Notes: generated from the letters alone by a model not told the origin. 51,632 bases of DNA from Deltaproteobacteria bacterium (GCA_020853705.1 JADYYK010000177.1:1-51632), one strand, 5' to 3'; shown: positions 30,595 to 39,835, counted from the first letter of the stretch. A program made the numbers and translations.

Positions 30595-31044
30595 TCAGTC
30601 CTCCTGCGCGCCCTCGAGCGCCTCTACGTCCGCCAGGTCCTTGGCCCGTCCCGCGGCACGCTTGTTGGCGATGAGGTGAGCCCGGCTGATGAAGCCGAGG
30701 TCGAGCCCCTCGATCGCGCTCTGCACGCGTGCGGGCCACGCCTCCTCGAAGGTCACGCCCGAGATCCCGGTCAGGATGTCGATCCGACACGGGACGACGC
30801 CCAGCTGCAGCACGATGCCAGGCGCGCTGAGATCCTCCCGCGTCACGTCGAACAGGGGCGCCCCGAAGACCTTCAAGGCGGCCAGCACGCGCTCCGCGTT
30901 ATCGGCGCTGGGGCGCACCCAGATATCGAGGTCGCCGGTCGCTCTCGGACAGCCATGGACTGCGAGCGCATGTGCGCCGACGACGAGAAACTCAGCGCGG
31001 GCGTCGCACAACGCGGACAACATCTCGACGAAGTCGCGGTTCAT
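30595..31044 (-). CDS. Nucleotidyltransferase-fold protein (AbiEii/DUF6036-like)
   Basis: A 149-residue protein. FLVVGAHALAVHGCPRATGD followed by LDIWVRPS is the GS...D-x-D pattern of minimal nucleotidyltransferases, and IDILTGISGV supplies a third acidic position. Such proteins include AbiEii-type toxins, but many have no known role. A strong ribosome binding site (AAGGAGGGG) lies about 8 nt before the ATG, inside the end of the small gene upstream, which it overlaps by 53 bp. This overlap suggests a co-evolved two-gene unit. Confidence 0.75.
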   Translation of the reverse strand: MNRDFVEMLSALCDARAEFLVVGAHALAVHGCPRATGDLDIWVRPSADNAERVLAALKVFGAPLFDVTREDLSAPGIVLQLGVVPCRIDILTGISGVTFEEAWPARVQSAIEGLDLGFISRAHLIANKRAAGRAKDLADVEALEGAQED

Positions 31045-31201
31045 CCCAGCGCCCCTCCTTGAAGGTCCACGCCTGCATCGTCAGCTGCCACACCATGGCC
31101 ACGCGCTCGGCCGCGGTGAGGTGCCCGACCTGGGAGCCCTTGCCCTCGTCTTCCAGCCGCAGCAAGCGCACCGGATACTGGGACCGATCGACCTGCGACA
31201 C
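30992..31201 (-). CDS. Small partner protein of the nucleotidyltransferase
   Basis: A 69-residue protein with YPVRLLRLEDEG, HLTAAERVAMVWQLTMQAW and a basic end RLRRDVVRVVRR. Short proteins of this type (helical ERVAMVW...W region followed by LRRDVVRV) commonly precede nucleotidyltransferase genes. They could be the partner or antitoxin, but that is inference. GTG 31201 is preferred because TACACT lies exactly 6 nt upstream. An ATG at 31234 would place the -10 inside the gene. Confidence 0.6.
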   Translation of the reverse strand: MSQVDRSQYPVRLLRLEDEGKGSQVGHLTAAERVAMVWQLTMQAWTFKEGRWDEPRLRRDVVRVVRRPR

Positions 31202-31326
31202 GCCCCAAGTGTACCACTGTCGCCGCGAGGCCACGCGCGCGGCAGGCCTACTCCGGGCTCAGCCTCTGCACCCTCGAGTCAGGGCGCCGCGAGCGCCAGG
31301 AGCTGCCGAGCCAGACGAGTCCACCC

Positions 31327-31620
31327 TCACGGGCGCAGCAAGCACGCGCCGTGGGGCGGGATGGCTTCGCAGCGGTATTCGCAGCCCGGGATGCCGCAGG
31401 GGTAGCAGCACATGAGGCCGCTGGCGCAGCGCGCGCCGCTGGCGCTCTGGCCGCAGGTCTCGCCGCTCTGGCGCCCGGCGCCGCCATCGCCTGTGCTCGC
31501 ATCGGCGGTGGTGGCGGCGTCCATGGGGTCGCCGCCATCGTCGTCACCGCAACCGGCGAGGCCGAGGCTGCTCAGCGCCAGCGTGACCAGCAGCACGGGC
31601 AGCACGCACAACGACTTCAT
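31327..31620 (-). CDS. Small Cys-rich lipoprotein
   Basis: A 97-residue lipoprotein with a clear signal peptide and lipobox (LGLAGC), an Asp/Gly/Ala-rich spacer, and a C-terminal Cys cluster (GLMCCYPCGIPGCEYRCEAI) that is probably disulfide-bonded. Function unknown. TAGACT sits exactly 6 nt before the ATG, another probable leaderless start. Confidence 0.75.
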   Translation of the reverse strand: MKSLCVLPVLLVTLALSSLGLAGCGDDDGGDPMDAATTADASTGDGGAGRQSGETCGQSASGARCASGLMCCYPCGIPGCEYRCEAIPPHGACLLRP

Positions 31621-31682
31621 GAGCCCAGTCTACTCCCGGGTACGCGGAGCACGAAGCTGGCGCCACGCGCCAGGACGGCGGC

Positions 31683-32471
31683 TCAAGGTTCGAACACGGT
31701 GTCATCGTCGTAGGGCGCTCGCAGCGGCTCGAAGGTCATGCCGCGGGCGTCCAGCAGCTGGACTGGCGTGCCCGGGCCGTCGGGGCCGAGCGCCGCGGCG
31801 TGGAGCACGCCGGCCTCGGCCCAGACCACGCGGCTGCGCGGACGATCGAGCTCCGCCCAGCCCCACGTGGGCAGCGCGCGCAGCGCTCCGTCAGGGGCGC
31901 GGAGCTGGTGGTGCTCGGTCTCGGCGACGACCTTCTTGCGCAGGACCCAGCCGGCGCCGAGCTCGCGCTGGTAGGCCTTGCCGCCCGCAGACGCCTTCTC
32001 GTTGCCCGCGCGGGTCCAGCCGTCGCGCCGCAGCCGCTCGGCGTAGCTGCCGCCGCCCAGCCGATTGTGTCCCTCCACCTGTCGCAGCGCGGTCCACTGC
32101 TCCTCGAGCCCCGGGGGCAGCTCGGCCTGGCTGGCGTAGAGGACTCCGCCACCGCCCCAGGTGTTGCCCTGCGGCCACAGCCGGACGGCCTTCAGGTACG
32201 GGGCCCGCGACAGCGCCGTGAACGCCCCCCGCGTCTCCGACCGCCACTTTCCGTCGAGCGCGAAGTACACCATCCACTGCCCGTCCGCCGACAGGTCGCA
32301 GCGGTGGACATACAGCTTGTGCTTGCACCACTGCCCGACCGTGAACCGATCGCTCGCGAGGTCCCACCCGATGGTGCAGAACACCCGGGACGGGCCCTGC
32401 CTGAGGACCACGGCCCGCGGCGCCCCGGGGCGCATCAGGACATGCATCCGCGGCGGCGGCACCGGCATCAT
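31683..32471 (-). CDS. Hypothetical protein of unknown function
   Basis: A protein of about 262 residues that I do not recognise. It contains CDLSADGQWMVYFALDGKW, KAVRLWPQGNTWGGGGVLY and RLRRDGWTRAG, which suggests a beta-rich, propeller-like fold that compares readings along a chain. No signal peptide or membrane helix is seen. Three in-frame ATGs are possible. ATG 32471 is chosen because TAAGAT lies 7 nt upstream, and 32495 is the longest option. Confidence 0.6.
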   Translation of the reverse strand: MMPVPPPRMHVLMRPGAPRAVVLRQGPSRVFCTIGWDLASDRFTVGQWCKHKLYVHRCDLSADGQWMVYFALDGKWRSETRGAFTALSRAPYLKAVRLWPQGNTWGGGGVLYASQAELPPGLEEQWTALRQVEGHNRLGGGSYAERLRRDGWTRAGNEKASAGGKAYQRELGAGWVLRKKVVAETEHHQLRAPDGALRALPTWGWAELDRPRSRVVWAEAGVLHAAALGPDGPGTPVQLLDARGMTFEPLRAPYDDDTVFEP

Positions 32472-32553
32472 GACGACCATCTTACCGCCAGCCACGCGCC
32501 GCGCTGCCGTCCCGGCGCGGGCACAGTGTGGCAGCGGCGCCTGGTGCGTGGCT

Positions 32554-33132
32554 CTAGCGGGTCAGCGTGGCGGTGAGCACGCCGCGCTCCAGCGTGAGCA
32601 GCTCGCGGCGCAGGTCGCTGGCCGACTTGCCGTGGCCGTCGCTGATGGCTAGCGGGGTGTCGCTCCAGCCGAGCTCGATGTCGACCTGGCGGGCCTGGTG
32701 AATGGGCCAGCCCTCGAAGGTGACCTTGCCGGTGCTGCCGGGGAAAACCAGGTGGTTCAGCGTGGCGGCGAGGTCGACGTGGACCACGGCGGCGAGGCCG
32801 GCCGGGACCGTGATCGACCGCAGCTGGCTGAAGTGCAGGTCGGCGCTGGAGGTCGCGACCCCGGTGAGGTCGGCGTCGCGCAGGGTCTGGTGCATGACCA
32901 GGCGCAGGGTGCGCGTGTCCTGGTCATAGAGGATGCGCTCGGGCTCGGCGTAGACGTGGAGGGGCAGCGCGCCGGGGTTGTCGACCCGGATGGCGATGGC
33001 GACGCGGTCGCCGCTGACGGCCATGGTGACGGACCCGATGCGCGGCGGGGTGGACTCGCCACAGCTGGAGAGGGCCAGCACGAGGACGGCGGCGGTGACG
33101 ACCTTGCTGGTGAGGGGCAAGAGCCTGCGCAT
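32554..33132 (-). CDS. Predicted lipoprotein, LEA14-like beta domain possible
   Basis: A 192-residue lipoprotein (lipobox LALSSC). The mature part is beta-rich, with VAIAIRVDNPGALPLHVYAE and later HVDLAATLNHLVFPG, and is reminiscent of LEA type-2/WHy domains, though I am not sure of the family. The start is ATG 33132, where the signal peptide begins. The frame continues far upstream but only as the shadow of the divergent repeat gene. Confidence 0.7.
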   Translation of the reverse strand: MRRLLPLTSKVVTAAVLVLALSSCGESTPPRIGSVTMAVSGDRVAIAIRVDNPGALPLHVYAEPERILYDQDTRTLRLVMHQTLRDADLTGVATSSADLHFSQLRSITVPAGLAAVVHVDLAATLNHLVFPGSTGKVTFEGWPIHQARQVDIELGWSDTPLAISDGHGKSASDLRRELLTLERGVLTATLTR

Positions 33133-33264
33133 GCCGCAGCATTGCTGCAAGTGGGCACCGATGACAACCCGCTGGCGCCTCAGTTGGCTGGTCTGGCAGG
33201 AGTCCGCGTCACCCAGCAGCTCGCGAAACGCGCGCGGGACACCGGCTTGATGTAAGCTCGCCTC

Positions 33265-35346
33265 ATGCGTTCTCTGAGCCTGGTTATTGCCTTGCTGGTG
33301 GCCTCTGGCGGCTGCTATTCGCCGGACAAGGCGAAGTGCGCGTTCAAGTGCGGGGCGTCCGACCCACAGTGCCCCAGCGGGTACAGCTGCGGCGGCGACC
33401 AGTACTGTCACCAGAAGGGCAGCGAGGCCGAGATGTGCGACTTCCCGGTCAACACGCCCGATGGCGGCGCGGACACCGGGACGCCGGGGCAGCCCGAGCT
33501 GCGGGTCACGCCGGCCACGCTGAGCGCGACCGAGGGCGGCGCCGGGGTCACCTTCGCGCTGGTGCTGAGCAAGGCGCCGGCGGCCGACGTGGTGGTCACG
33601 CTGGCCTCGAGCGACGCCACCGCGGCCACCGTGACGCCGGCGATGGTGACCTTCACGACCGCCAATTTCGGCCTGCCGCAGACCATCACGGTGACCCCGG
33701 TCAATGACGACGACCTCGCCAGCGAGTCGGTCACGGTGACCGCGATGGGCACCGGCGTGGCCAGCGCCAGCGTCACCGTCACCGTCACCGACGACGACAC
33801 CCAGGCCATCACCACCTCGCCCGCGACCACGGTCACGGTGACCGAGGGGCTGACCGGGGCGCTGGCCGTGCGGCTGGCGTTCCAGCCCGCGGCGGACGTC
33901 ACGGTCACCGTGATGTCGGCCGACGCCACCACCGCGACCGCGACCCCGGCGACGCTGACCTTCACGGCCGCCAACTACGCCACCCCGCAGGACGTGACGA
34001 TCACCGGCGTCGATGACGCCGATACCACCGATGACAGCACCATGATCATGCTGATGGGCACCGGCGGGCTGACCAAGGCGGTCACCGTCAACGTCACCGA
34101 CAACGACGTGCAGAACATCTCGGTCACGCCGACCACGCTGAACCTGACCGAGCAGGGCGCCGCCGGGACCTTCTCGGTCACGCTGACGCAGCAGCCGGGC
34201 GCCGACGTCATCGTCGCCGTGGTCTCGGCGGACGCCGCGCGCGCCACCGTCGACAAGGCGTCGCTGACCTTCACCAGCGCCAACTACAACGTGGCCCAGG
34301 TGGTGACGGTGACCACGCTGAACGACGTCGATCTGGCGGCCAACACGGTCGCGATCGATCTGACCTCGGCGCCGCTGACGGCGCGCGCGGTCAGCGTGAT
34401 GATCGCGGACAATGACACCCAGGGGCTGACCATCGGCGGCACCCCGGTGACGGTCGCCGAGGGCGGCGCGACGACGTTCACGGTGCGCCTCGACTTCATG
34501 CCGGCGGCCGACGTGGTGGTCGCGGTCAACAGCCTGGACACCACGGCGGTGACGACGACCGAGACCATGCTGACCTTCACCAGCGGCAACTACGCCACCC
34601 CGCAGACGGTGAACGTGCAAGGCGTCGAGGATGCCGACGCCGCCGCCGAGACGGTCAACGTCGCCCTGTCCAGCGCCGCGCTGCCGGCCACGGTCAACGT
34701 CGCGGTGACGACGACGGAGAACGACACCCAGGCCATCACTACCTCGCCCGCCACCACGGTCACCGTGACCGAGGCGCTGACCTCGACGCTACGCGTGCGG
34801 CTGGCGTTCCAGCCCACGGCGGACGTCACGGTCACCGTGATGTCGGCCGACGCCAACACCGCGACCGCGACGGCGACGCTGACCTTCACGGCCGCAGACT
34901 ATGCCACCCCGCAGGACGTCATCGTCACCGGTGTCGACGACGCCGACACCACCGATGACAGCACGATGATCATGCTGATGGGCACCGGCGGCCTGACCAA
35001 GGCGGTCACCGTCAACGTCACCGACAACGACGTGCAGAACATCTCGGTCACGCCGGCCACGCTGAACCTGACCGAGCAGGGCGCCACCGGGATGTTCTCG
35101 GTCACCCTGACGCAGCAGCCAGGGGCCGACGTCGTCGTCGCTGTGGTGTCTGCCGACGCCCCCCGCGCGACGGTCGACAAGGCGTCACTTACCTTCACCA
35201 GCGCCGACTTCAACGTGGCCCAAGTCGTCACCGTGACCACGCTGAACGACGTCGATCTCGTTGAGAACACGGTGGCCATCGATCTGACCTCGGCGCCACT
35301 CACTGCGCGCGCCGTCAGCGTCATCATCGAGGACAACGACAACTAG
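33265..35346 (+). CDS. Surface lipoprotein with six Calx-beta-like repeats
   Basis: A 693-residue lipoprotein (lipobox ASGGC). A Cys-rich module follows the lipobox (KCAFKCGASDPQCP, GDQYCHQKG, EMCDFP) and closely matches that of the cupredoxin lipoprotein at 29502. Six repeats of about 100 residues come next, each with VTEG, a hydrophobic TFxVxL strand, ADVxVxVxSxD, LTFTxxNY and an Asp-rich end such as VDDADTTDD that suggests calcium binding. Repeats 2-3 and 5-6 are nearly identical in DNA. It is probably an adhesin or surface scaffold. TAAGCT lies exactly 6 nt before the ATG. Confidence 0.85.
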   Translation: MRSLSLVIALLVASGGCYSPDKAKCAFKCGASDPQCPSGYSCGGDQYCHQKGSEAEMCDFPVNTPDGGADTGTPGQPELRVTPATLSATEGGAGVTFALVLSKAPAADVVVTLASSDATAATVTPAMVTFTTANFGLPQTITVTPVNDDDLASESVTVTAMGTGVASASVTVTVTDDDTQAITTSPATTVTVTEGLTGALAVRLAFQPAADVTVTVMSADATTATATPATLTFTAANYATPQDVTITGVDDADTTDDSTMIMLMGTGGLTKAVTVNVTDNDVQNISVTPTTLNLTEQGAAGTFSVTLTQQPGADVIVAVVSADAARATVDKASLTFTSANYNVAQVVTVTTLNDVDLAANTVAIDLTSAPLTARAVSVMIADNDTQGLTIGGTPVTVAEGGATTFTVRLDFMPAADVVVAVNSLDTTAVTTTETMLTFTSGNYATPQTVNVQGVEDADAAAETVNVALSSAALPATVNVAVTTTENDTQAITTSPATTVTVTEALTSTLRVRLAFQPTADVTVTVMSADANTATATATLTFTAADYATPQDVIVTGVDDADTTDDSTMIMLMGTGGLTKAVTVNVTDNDVQNISVTPATLNLTEQGATGMFSVTLTQQPGADVVVAVVSADAPRATVDKASLTFTSADFNVAQVVTVTTLNDVDLVENTVAIDLTSAPLTARAVSVIIEDNDN
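33796..34419 (+). repeat. Intragenic duplication, copy 1
   Basis: About 620 bp, encoding Calx-beta-like repeats 2 and 3, is repeated at 34723-35343 with high identity. The offset is 927 bp at the left end and 924 bp at the right end because copy 2 lacks one codon. A recent duplication or gene conversion is likely. Confidence 0.85.
34723..35343 (+). repeat. Intragenic duplication, copy 2
   Basis: Second copy of the block at 33796-34419. It encodes repeats 5 and 6 and runs to the stop codon of the gene. Confidence 0.85.
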
Positions 35347-35348
35347 AC

Positions 35349-35375
35349 GGAAGACCCGGCGGCGCCCGGTCTTCC
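35349..35375 (+). terminator. Terminator-like hairpin after the Calx-beta lipoprotein gene
   Basis: GGAAGACC (35349-35356) pairs with GGTCTTCC (35368-35375). The interior adds three G-C pairs. It starts 3 bp after the stop codon. There is no T run downstream. Confidence 0.6.
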
Positions 35376-35614
35376 AGGTTCGGGCTGGAGAGGCCATCAT
35401 CCTCGCGATGGCTCACTCCAAACGGCAGTCGAGTCCCATCCCTTCCACGCAAGATCAGGCACTTGCGCTGTCGATGCGGCCCCCGGCATGTTTGCCGCAC
35501 CGCACTACAGCCGTTGAGCAACGTGGCGTTCTCGATTATTGCTGGTCGACGCAACACGGGGCGGCGTCGCGCGATGACCCTCGCGCTGACCCACCTCTGC
35601 ATGGAGAGAACGTG

Positions 35615-38600
35615 ATGACGAAGCGACTGGTGTTGGTTCTGGGGATGATGGCGGCGACGCTCACTGCAGCCTGCACCAAGCAGTCGGCGCTGCGCTGTGA
35701 TGAAGACTCGCCATGCCAGGAGCCCGGCCACTGGTGCGACCTCAATCGGCGCGTGCCCGACGAACCTGGGATCTGCCGGCCCTACAGGGACGGATCGATC
35801 GAGGGCGACGCCGACGTGCCCGACGGCGACATGCCGGACGGCGAGGTGCTGACGCAGGCGATGATCGCGATGACGCCGACCATGCAGAACTTCGGCAGCG
35901 TGGTCATCGGCGCGCAAAGCTCCGAAGTTCGATTCGACGTGTCGAACGCCGGCGGCATGGCCGCGGGCACCTTGACGGTGGCGCTGGCGGGGACTGACGC
36001 CGCGCACTTCACCATCAGCAGCGACACCTGCGTGGGGATCCCGCTGGGCGGCGCCGCGACCTGCGCGGTCACGCTGCGTTTCGTCCCGACCACGGAGGGC
36101 GCGAAGACCGCCATGCTGACAGTGAACGGCAGCCCTGGTGGCGGCATCAGCGCCTCCCTGAGCGGCACCGGACTGAGGCCCGGCGAGCTGCGGATCGCGC
36201 CCGCCAGCCACGACTTCGGCAACGTGGTCTCGGGCGGCCAGAGCGCCGAGCAGACTTTCACGGTCACCAACATGGGCTCAACCGCGACCGGAGTGCCCAG
36301 CGCGGCGCTGAGCGACAGCTCAAACTTCAGCGTCACCATGAACAACTGCACCGCCGCGCTAGCCGCCAGCGCGAACTGCACCATCAAAGCGCGCTTCAAT
36401 CCGGAGTCGACCGGCTCGAAGCTGAGTTCGCTAACCGTGATGGCTAGCCCGGGTGGCGCCGCGCCGGCCTCGCTGAACGGTACAGGGATCTCGCCGGCCG
36501 CGCTGACCCTGACGCCAGCGAGCCAGGACCTCGGCTCGCTGGTCATCGGCACCATGAGCGCGCCGTTCGCGTTCACGGTGCGCAACACCGGCGCCTCGCC
36601 CAGCGGGACGATCACGCCCACGCTGGCGTCGACCGACTTCGCCATCGCCTCCAACGGCTGCACCGGCACGCTGGCAGCCGGCGCGACTTGCGCGATCTCG
36701 GTGCAGTTCACCGCGGCGGCGCCGGCCGGCACCAAGACGGCTATGCTGTCGGTGGCCGCGACCCCGGGCGGCACCGCGATGTCGACCGTGACCGGCACGG
36801 CCATCACCGTAGGCAACCTGAGCATCTCGCCCGCCACGCACCCGTTCGGCAACGTCCTGACCGGGGCCATGAGCGCGGAACAGACCTTCACCGTCATCAA
36901 CAACGGCGGCTCGGCCACCACGGTGCCGAGCACCACACTGGGTGACACCACCAACTTCACCCTGACCATGAACAACTGCACCGCAGTGCTGAACGCCGGC
37001 GCCAGCTGCACCGTCAAGGCGCGCTTCAACCCGACCACCGTGGCCGCGCACAACACAACCCTGCAGGTCGCAGCGACCACCGGCGGCACCGCTGTCACGC
37101 AGCTGAGCGGCACCGGCCAGGCCCCCGCCACCCTGTCCATCACGCCAGCGACGCGCGATTTCGGCCCCGTCACCATTGGCCAGAGCGCCGGCCCGCTGAC
37201 CTTCACCATCTCCAACGTTGGTAACAGCAGCACCGGCACCATCACCACAGTGGTCGGCGACACCACCCACTACATGGTGAGTTCCACCTGCACCACCCTG
37301 GCGCCCGGCGCCAACTGCACCGCCAGCGTCACCTACACCGCCAGCGGCACCGCGGGCGCACAGAACTCGACCATCACGGTTTCGTCGACGCCTGGCGGCT
37401 CGGTGCAGAGTTCGCTGACCGCGACGGCGATCACGGTAGGCCAGCTGGCCATCTCGCCGACGAACCCGCCGGCCTTCGCCTCGGTCGTCGAGGGCGGCAC
37501 CGGCGCGACCCAGACGTTCACCATCACCAACAACGGCGGCTCGGCCAGCGGGATCCCCTCGGTCGGCTTCGCCACCGCCACCAACGACTTCACCATCACC
37601 AACAACCAGTGCCTGGCCGCGCTGTCGCCTGCCGGCACGTGCACCGTCACCGTCCGCTTCAACCCCACCATCGCCGGCAACCTGAACGCCAACCTGCGTG
37701 TGTCCGCGACCCCCGGGGGAATCGTGTCGGCGATGGTCTCTGGAGTTGGATTGCGCAAGGCTGCATTGTCGATAACTCCGTCGACGCAGAACTTCGGGAC
37801 GATCGCCACTGGCACGCAAAGCACCTTCTTCACCTTCACGGTCACCAACACGGGGGAGGTCACATCGAGCACTGTGGCGGCCACCCTCACCTCCAGCCCG
37901 AGCGACTTCGCGATCGACTCCGGCACCAACAACTGCACCGGGACCATCGCTGCGGGGGCGAACTGCACCCTCCGAGTGCGCTTCACGGCGGGCACTCTCG
38001 GCGCCAAGAGCAACGTCCTCCAGGCAACCGCAGGCGCGGGCGTCAGCGCCTCTTCGACGCTGTCGGGGACCTCTGCCACCCCAGCCCTTTTGATGATCGA
38101 CTTCCCGAGTAATGACTTCGGCGGCGTCGTGGTCAACACCGTGAGCGGACCTGCGCCTTTCCGGATCACCAACACTGGAGGCTCCGCCAGCGGCGTCCTC
38201 GGCGGGTCCTTGACCGGCAACCAGTTCACCCTGACAGACAGCTGTTCGGGGCTCTCCCTCGCGCCGGCCGGAAGCTGCACGATGGCGGTGCGCTTTGCGC
38301 CAACCTCCCAGGGGAGCAAGGCGGGTTCGATCTCCGTGACAGGCAGCCCAGGGGGCACCGTCTCCGCGACGCTCGCTGGCCTGGGCATGTCTTGGGGGAC
38401 GGCCGGCCCAATCGAGACCGACAACGCAGGGAACGTCACGTTCCCGCAGGTTGGGATGGACGGTTCGGGCAACGCCATCGCCGTCTGGTACCAGTCTGAT
38501 GGCATTCGCACGAACGTCTGGGCGAACCGCTATGTGCCAAGCACGGGCTGGGGGACCGCCATCCTGATCGAGACCAACGATGGCAACGCGGGTGGCCCGC

Positions 38601-39622
38601 AGGTGACCGTGAACAGCATGGGCAACGCCGTGGCCGTCTGGCAGCAGGATGACGGGATCCGCCTCAACATCTGGGCCAACCGCTATCTCGTGGGCTCAGG
38701 ATGGGGGACGGCCACCATGATCGAGACCAACGACACGGGCTACGCAGGAAACCCGCAGGTCGCCATGGACGGCGGGGAGAACGCCATCGTGGTCTGGGAC
38801 CAGTGGGACGGCACCCGCTCCAACATCTGGACCAACCGATATAGCGCTGCCAATGGCACCTGGCTCGGGGCGGCACTTCTGGAAACCGAAAACGCAGGCA
38901 GCGCCAACTACCCGCAGATCGCCATGTCCCTGTCGGGCAACGCTATCGCAGTCTGGCAGCAGGGGGACGGTACCCGCGATAACATCGTGGCGAACACCTA
39001 TACTCACGTGGCGGGTTGGGGGACACCGGTCCCAATCGAAACCGACAACGAGCCCGCACGCGACGCACAAGTCGGCATAGATGGGAGCGGGGAGGCTGTC
39101 GCCGTCTGGCGGCAGTCCGAGGGAGCCCGTGCCAACGTCCTAGCAAACCGCTATGTGCCAGGCGCGGGCTGGGGCACGGCCACCCTGCTCGAGACCGACA
39201 ATGTCTACAGCGCCTTCACGCCCCAGGTCACTATGGGCTCGGCCGGCTACTTCATCGCCGTCTGGCAGCAGGGAGACGGTACCAGCACTCGCATCAAGAG
39301 CAGCCGCTACTTTCCAGGCTCTGGATGGGGCCCTGCGGTCCTCGTTGACTCCGCGGGCTCCGCATCCAACCCGCAGGTTGCCATGGATGGAAATGGCAAC
39401 GCGTTTGCAGTCTGGCAGCAATTCGGCACCGTGGACAGCATCTGCGCCAACCGCTACCAGTACAGCGGCTCGGCAGGGTGGGGCGCTGCCGCCTTGATCG
39501 AGACCGACAACACAGGCCAGGCTCTGTACCCACAGGTTGCAGCGAGCCCCGGTAACGCGGTGGCCGTCTGGCAGCAGGGAGACGGCACTCGCTTCAACGC
39601 CCTGGCCAATGCGTTCCGTTGA
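35615..39622 (+). CDS. Large lipoprotein with eight ASH (choice-of-anchor D) repeats and eight propeller-like repeats
   Basis: A 1335-residue exported lipoprotein (lipobox LTAAC) with a short Cys module (CDEDSPCQEPGHWC) and an Asp-rich spacer. Residues about 85-920 hold eight ASPM-SPD-2-Hydin type Ig-like repeats, each with DFGNVVSG-like and FTVTNxG segments plus a C...C pair. The last 415 residues carry eight repeats of about 50 residues (GWGTA, IETDN, PQVxMDGSGNAIAVWQQ, WANRY), consistent with an eight-bladed beta-propeller. It is probably a surface binding or adhesion protein. GGAGAG lies 6 nt before ATG 35615. A longer upstream frame is rejected because the signal peptide begins here. Confidence 0.87.
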   Translation: MTKRLVLVLGMMAATLTAACTKQSALRCDEDSPCQEPGHWCDLNRRVPDEPGICRPYRDGSIEGDADVPDGDMPDGEVLTQAMIAMTPTMQNFGSVVIGAQSSEVRFDVSNAGGMAAGTLTVALAGTDAAHFTISSDTCVGIPLGGAATCAVTLRFVPTTEGAKTAMLTVNGSPGGGISASLSGTGLRPGELRIAPASHDFGNVVSGGQSAEQTFTVTNMGSTATGVPSAALSDSSNFSVTMNNCTAALAASANCTIKARFNPESTGSKLSSLTVMASPGGAAPASLNGTGISPAALTLTPASQDLGSLVIGTMSAPFAFTVRNTGASPSGTITPTLASTDFAIASNGCTGTLAAGATCAISVQFTAAAPAGTKTAMLSVAATPGGTAMSTVTGTAITVGNLSISPATHPFGNVLTGAMSAEQTFTVINNGGSATTVPSTTLGDTTNFTLTMNNCTAVLNAGASCTVKARFNPTTVAAHNTTLQVAATTGGTAVTQLSGTGQAPATLSITPATRDFGPVTIGQSAGPLTFTISNVGNSSTGTITTVVGDTTHYMVSSTCTTLAPGANCTASVTYTASGTAGAQNSTITVSSTPGGSVQSSLTATAITVGQLAISPTNPPAFASVVEGGTGATQTFTITNNGGSASGIPSVGFATATNDFTITNNQCLAALSPAGTCTVTVRFNPTIAGNLNANLRVSATPGGIVSAMVSGVGLRKAALSITPSTQNFGTIATGTQSTFFTFTVTNTGEVTSSTVAATLTSSPSDFAIDSGTNNCTGTIAAGANCTLRVRFTAGTLGAKSNVLQATAGAGVSASSTLSGTSATPALLMIDFPSNDFGGVVVNTVSGPAPFRITNTGGSASGVLGGSLTGNQFTLTDSCSGLSLAPAGSCTMAVRFAPTSQGSKAGSISVTGSPGGTVSATLAGLGMSWGTAGPIETDNAGNVTFPQVGMDGSGNAIAVWYQSDGIRTNVWANRYVPSTGWGTAILIETNDGNAGGPQVTVNSMGNAVAVWQQDDGIRLNIWANRYLVGSGWGTATMIETNDTGYAGNPQVAMDGGENAIVVWDQWDGTRSNIWTNRYSAANGTWLGAALLETENAGSANYPQIAMSLSGNAIAVWQQGDGTRDNIVANTYTHVAGWGTPVPIETDNEPARDAQVGIDGSGEAVAVWRQSEGARANVLANRYVPGAGWGTATLLETDNVYSAFTPQVTMGSAGYFIAVWQQGDGTSTRIKSSRYFPGSGWGPAVLVDSAGSASNPQVAMDGNGNAFAVWQQFGTVDSICANRYQYSGSAGWGAAALIETDNTGQALYPQVAASPGNAVAVWQQGDGTRFNALANAFR

Positions 39623-39625
39623 TCC

Positions 39626-39832
39626 GTGATGCCGACGAGGGGAGCCCTATCCCCCTCGCCTGCTAGAGGGCCACTCCGCCCCGGCGCGACGCCGACCATT
39701 GTGGTCCTCGGCACACGTAGAGAAACACATCTCACCTTCACGCCGACCTCGGCCGCCATCACCATGACCTCGATGCTGACGCTGAGCGCGCCCGGTCAGG
39801 CCGACAAGATCGTCATGGTGACGGTCAACTGA
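39626..39832 (+). other. Possible gene remnant
   Basis: A 68-codon open frame starting 3 bp after the large lipoprotein gene. Its last 30 residues (THLTFTPTSAAITMTS, then a short beta strand ending VMVTVN) read like the final strand of an Ig-like or Calx-beta repeat. It may be a broken 3' end of a related repeat gene. There is no ribosome binding site and no start-proximal homology, so it may not be translated. A weak hairpin (CGAGGGG with CCCCTCG, 39636-39658) lies within it. Confidence 0.2.
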
Positions 39833-39835
39833 TCG

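Noticed and set aside
32700..34620. Extension of the minus-strand lipoprotein (ending at 32554) through the repeat gene
   Set aside because: The frame is only the mirror of the plus-strand Calx-beta repeats. A signal peptide and start at 33132 define the real gene.
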